DNA from: Fistularia commersonii
Taxonomy: Eukaryota > Chordata > Actinopteri > Syngnathiformes > Fistulariidae
Length of the DNA: 64,000 nt
NCBI GenBank assembly: GCA_037954325.1
Contig: JBBMNZ010000019.1
Span: forward strand, 9,004,501 to 9,068,500
Reading direction: 5' to 3'
A program made the translations under genes and the position numbers. This document shows, piece after piece, positions 62,596 to 64,000 of this stretch. A model generated the notes under the pieces. It was not told the origin of the DNA. It was given only the letters and a program-made list of their open reading frames with translations, and ran no database searches. Within the stretch, counting starts at the first letter, position 1; each line of letters begins with the position of its first letter.

Positions 62596-63825
62596 CTGCA
62601 AGAAGAAAATGATGGCGGTCAGCGGCAAATCCCATGCAAGCCGTACATCGCGTTTATCTCAAACGTATCATCGGGACGGAATTTCAACCATTTTTTTAAA
62701 GCAAAATGTTGCCATTATTAACATATAAATTGGGTCTTTGCTCTCACGCAGTGCAATCTATGTCCTCATTACGTTGCCTGCCATCACAGACTTTTCTTAA
62801 TGGCTGCAGATCGGCTCACTTTACACAACAACATGCAGACCTGCAAAGTGTTTCTACAACAGCACACTGTGTTCTCCCATCATCTGTTCTGGCAAACTGC
62901 ATCCGTGTTGGCCTTGGTCCTACTAAATGCTGCCTCTCTGATGACATTCAGTTATTCACAGCCACCTTCATGTCATGCAGCCAATGTGTACTGTATGTAA
63001 CCGCTCCCCCAACCCCTTCAACCTTCACACTAACTAAATCATGAGCTCTGTCAAGGCTGTGACTGAGGGGGGTCCGGACTGGGAGTCCAGCGGGGTTTTG
63101 GTGGCGGAAAGGGGGAGAACACGCACACAAGAACTCCACAGGGCCCAGCTGATTTCAAGTGTGATTTAAAAATCAAAGCAAATTGATGTATGCTGTCATG
63201 TGGAATTTGTTTTTTGCCTCGATATCCAGCATTCGTGACGACCGAGCGTGTTTGCATCTGATTTGAAAAACACGGGGAAAAGATATGGAATTGAAACAAG
63301 GGTTCAGGTCTGGTTCCAGGCAAGGTGAGAAAACTTTGAGCGCTCCAGTCAGTCTACATTACAGGGCGTGTTTACACTTTGACTGCGCACATGTAAAGCT
63401 GAGCCACGCAAAGCCTCCCCCCCCACCCACACACACACACACACACACTCTTTGGCCGCCGTGTGGTCTCTGCGTAGTTGTTGACAGCACAACGGGCGAT
63501 TCCTGGGCGCCTTGAAACGCCGAGGAGACATGAAGCCTTGAGACACAGAGAAGGTAGATTTCTTTGGGCGAAGCCTGGAGGTATTTGGCCCCTAGACAGA
63601 GGAGTGATGAGCGGCGAGTTCGGCTTAGGTCACGGCTTGGGGAAACGGATCCCCGTGCCAAGTAGGGGAGAAAAAAAAAAACGCCTCGACTCGGTGTCAC
63701 AGTTTATCTATCCTCGGAATCGCACCAACGTGAACACGCGATGCCTCGCAGAGGCATGACACAGATCTGTAACGGCGCACAGACAAGGAGCGAGCGGGGA
63801 CGGGATCACCGCGTCTCAGGCTCAC
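62596..63825 (-). other. ppargc1a: Intron upstream of exon 2 (from exon 2 to the candidate first exon)
   Basis: No further coding match was found in about 1.2 kb. It includes a short CA run preceded by C-rich sequence at about 63418-63448. I looked for the usual MAWD-type exon-1 peptide on the minus strand and did not find it, so that exon probably lies to the right of the window. Confidence 0.6.
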
Positions 63826-63858
63826 CTCCGGGTTGATCCCGGCTGACAGGCGCGGCAT
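63826..63858 (-). CDS. ppargc1a: Candidate alternative first coding exon (MPRLSAGINPE)
   Basis: An ATG at 63858 opens 11 codons, MPRLSAGINPE, ending exactly at GAG followed by gtgagc, a good donor in phase 0. This is the phase that exon 2 needs, and a Glu before the Cys of exon 2 is also what the family has. It sits in a CpG-rich, promoter-like block. It does not resemble the usual exon-1 peptide (MAWD-type). The ATG context is weak (C at -3), and a cctttgcag just upstream (63871-63869) could make it an internal or non-coding exon. No transcript evidence is available from sequence alone. Confidence 0.3.
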
Positions 63859-63913
63859 GGAGAGGAAACTGCAAAGGTTGGGATGTCAGGAAGGGGGAGT
63901 CGGGGGGTGGGGA

Positions 63914-63954
63914 GTGTGTGTGTGTGTGTGTGTGTGTGCGGGGGGGGGGGGGGG
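63914..63954. repeat. (GT)n plus poly-G run near the promoter
   Basis: About 25 bp of GT repeat, then CG and a run of about 15 G. Confidence 0.93.
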
Positions 63955-64000
63955 TCGGAAGCTGCGCGTCCGGTGCGCAGTTATTGTATGGGATTCTTGG

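Larger units (their letters stand above)
63440..64000 (-). promoter_or_regulatory. ppargc1a: CpG-rich region, likely promoter/5' end of ppargc1a transcripts
   Basis: CpG dinucleotides are frequent here (for example around 63600-63880 and 63960-63985), in clear contrast with the CpG-poor, A/T-rich rest of the window, and this block lies upstream of exon 2 in gene orientation. That is typical of a vertebrate promoter or first-exon CpG island. It also contains a (GT)n tract and a G run (63914-63954). No convincing TATA box was seen. The exact start site is unknown. Confidence 0.5.

Overview
This is a teleost fish genomic window (A/T-rich, many CA/GA microsatellites, a decayed Tc1-type transposon and typical teleost interspersed repeats). 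It holds most of one protein-coding gene, ppargc1a, encoding PGC-1alpha, the transcriptional coactivator of mitochondrial biogenesis and oxidative metabolism. The gene lies on the minus strand. Twelve exons were read directly and their splice phases close perfectly: 3792 nt from the exon-2 acceptor at 62595 to the stop at 30468, giving 1263 residues before any exon-1 residues are added. Human PGC-1alpha is 798 residues. The numbering here counts the first residue of exon 2 as 1.

Layout, left to right: 1-28.7 kb is intergenic sequence downstream of the gene. It contains two retroelement tail fragments facing opposite ways (0.7 and 2.05 kb), an old copy of a common teleost repeat (7.4-7.7 kb), a fossil Tc1/mariner element with IR/DR ends (10.57-11.96 kb), a long pure (AC)n tract (15.9 kb) and a weak coding-like patch (24.5-25.2 kb). 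About 28.7-30.47 kb is the probable 3' UTR. Exons 13 to 3 occupy 30.47-49.04 kb, with exon 8 (1234 nt) and a greatly enlarged exon 5 (1345 nt) as the main coding blocks. Intron 2 is 13.4 kb. Exon 2 is at 62.4-62.6 kb. The right edge (63.4-64.0 kb) is a CpG-rich, promoter-like region with a possible alternative first exon. The usual exon 1 (the MAWD-type start) was not found and probably lies beyond the right edge.

Domain order follows the PGC-1 family: N-terminal acidic activation domain (exon 2), LKKLL nuclear-receptor box (exon 3/4 junction), LLKYL box (exon 5), p38/Fbw7 phospho-motifs (exons 6-8), HCF-binding DHDY motif, conserved RAELNKHFGHP segment and RS-rich region (exons 8-9), RRM (exons 11-12) and the cap-binding-complex motif at the C terminus (exon 13). 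The most interesting feature is exon 5. Besides Ser-rich and Gln-rich insertions it carries a segment (RYMHSYSLPPR, an extra LSQLL box, a long Asp tract) whose order resembles PGC-1beta rather than mammalian PGC-1alpha, which suggests an ancestral module that mammals lost from PGC-1alpha.
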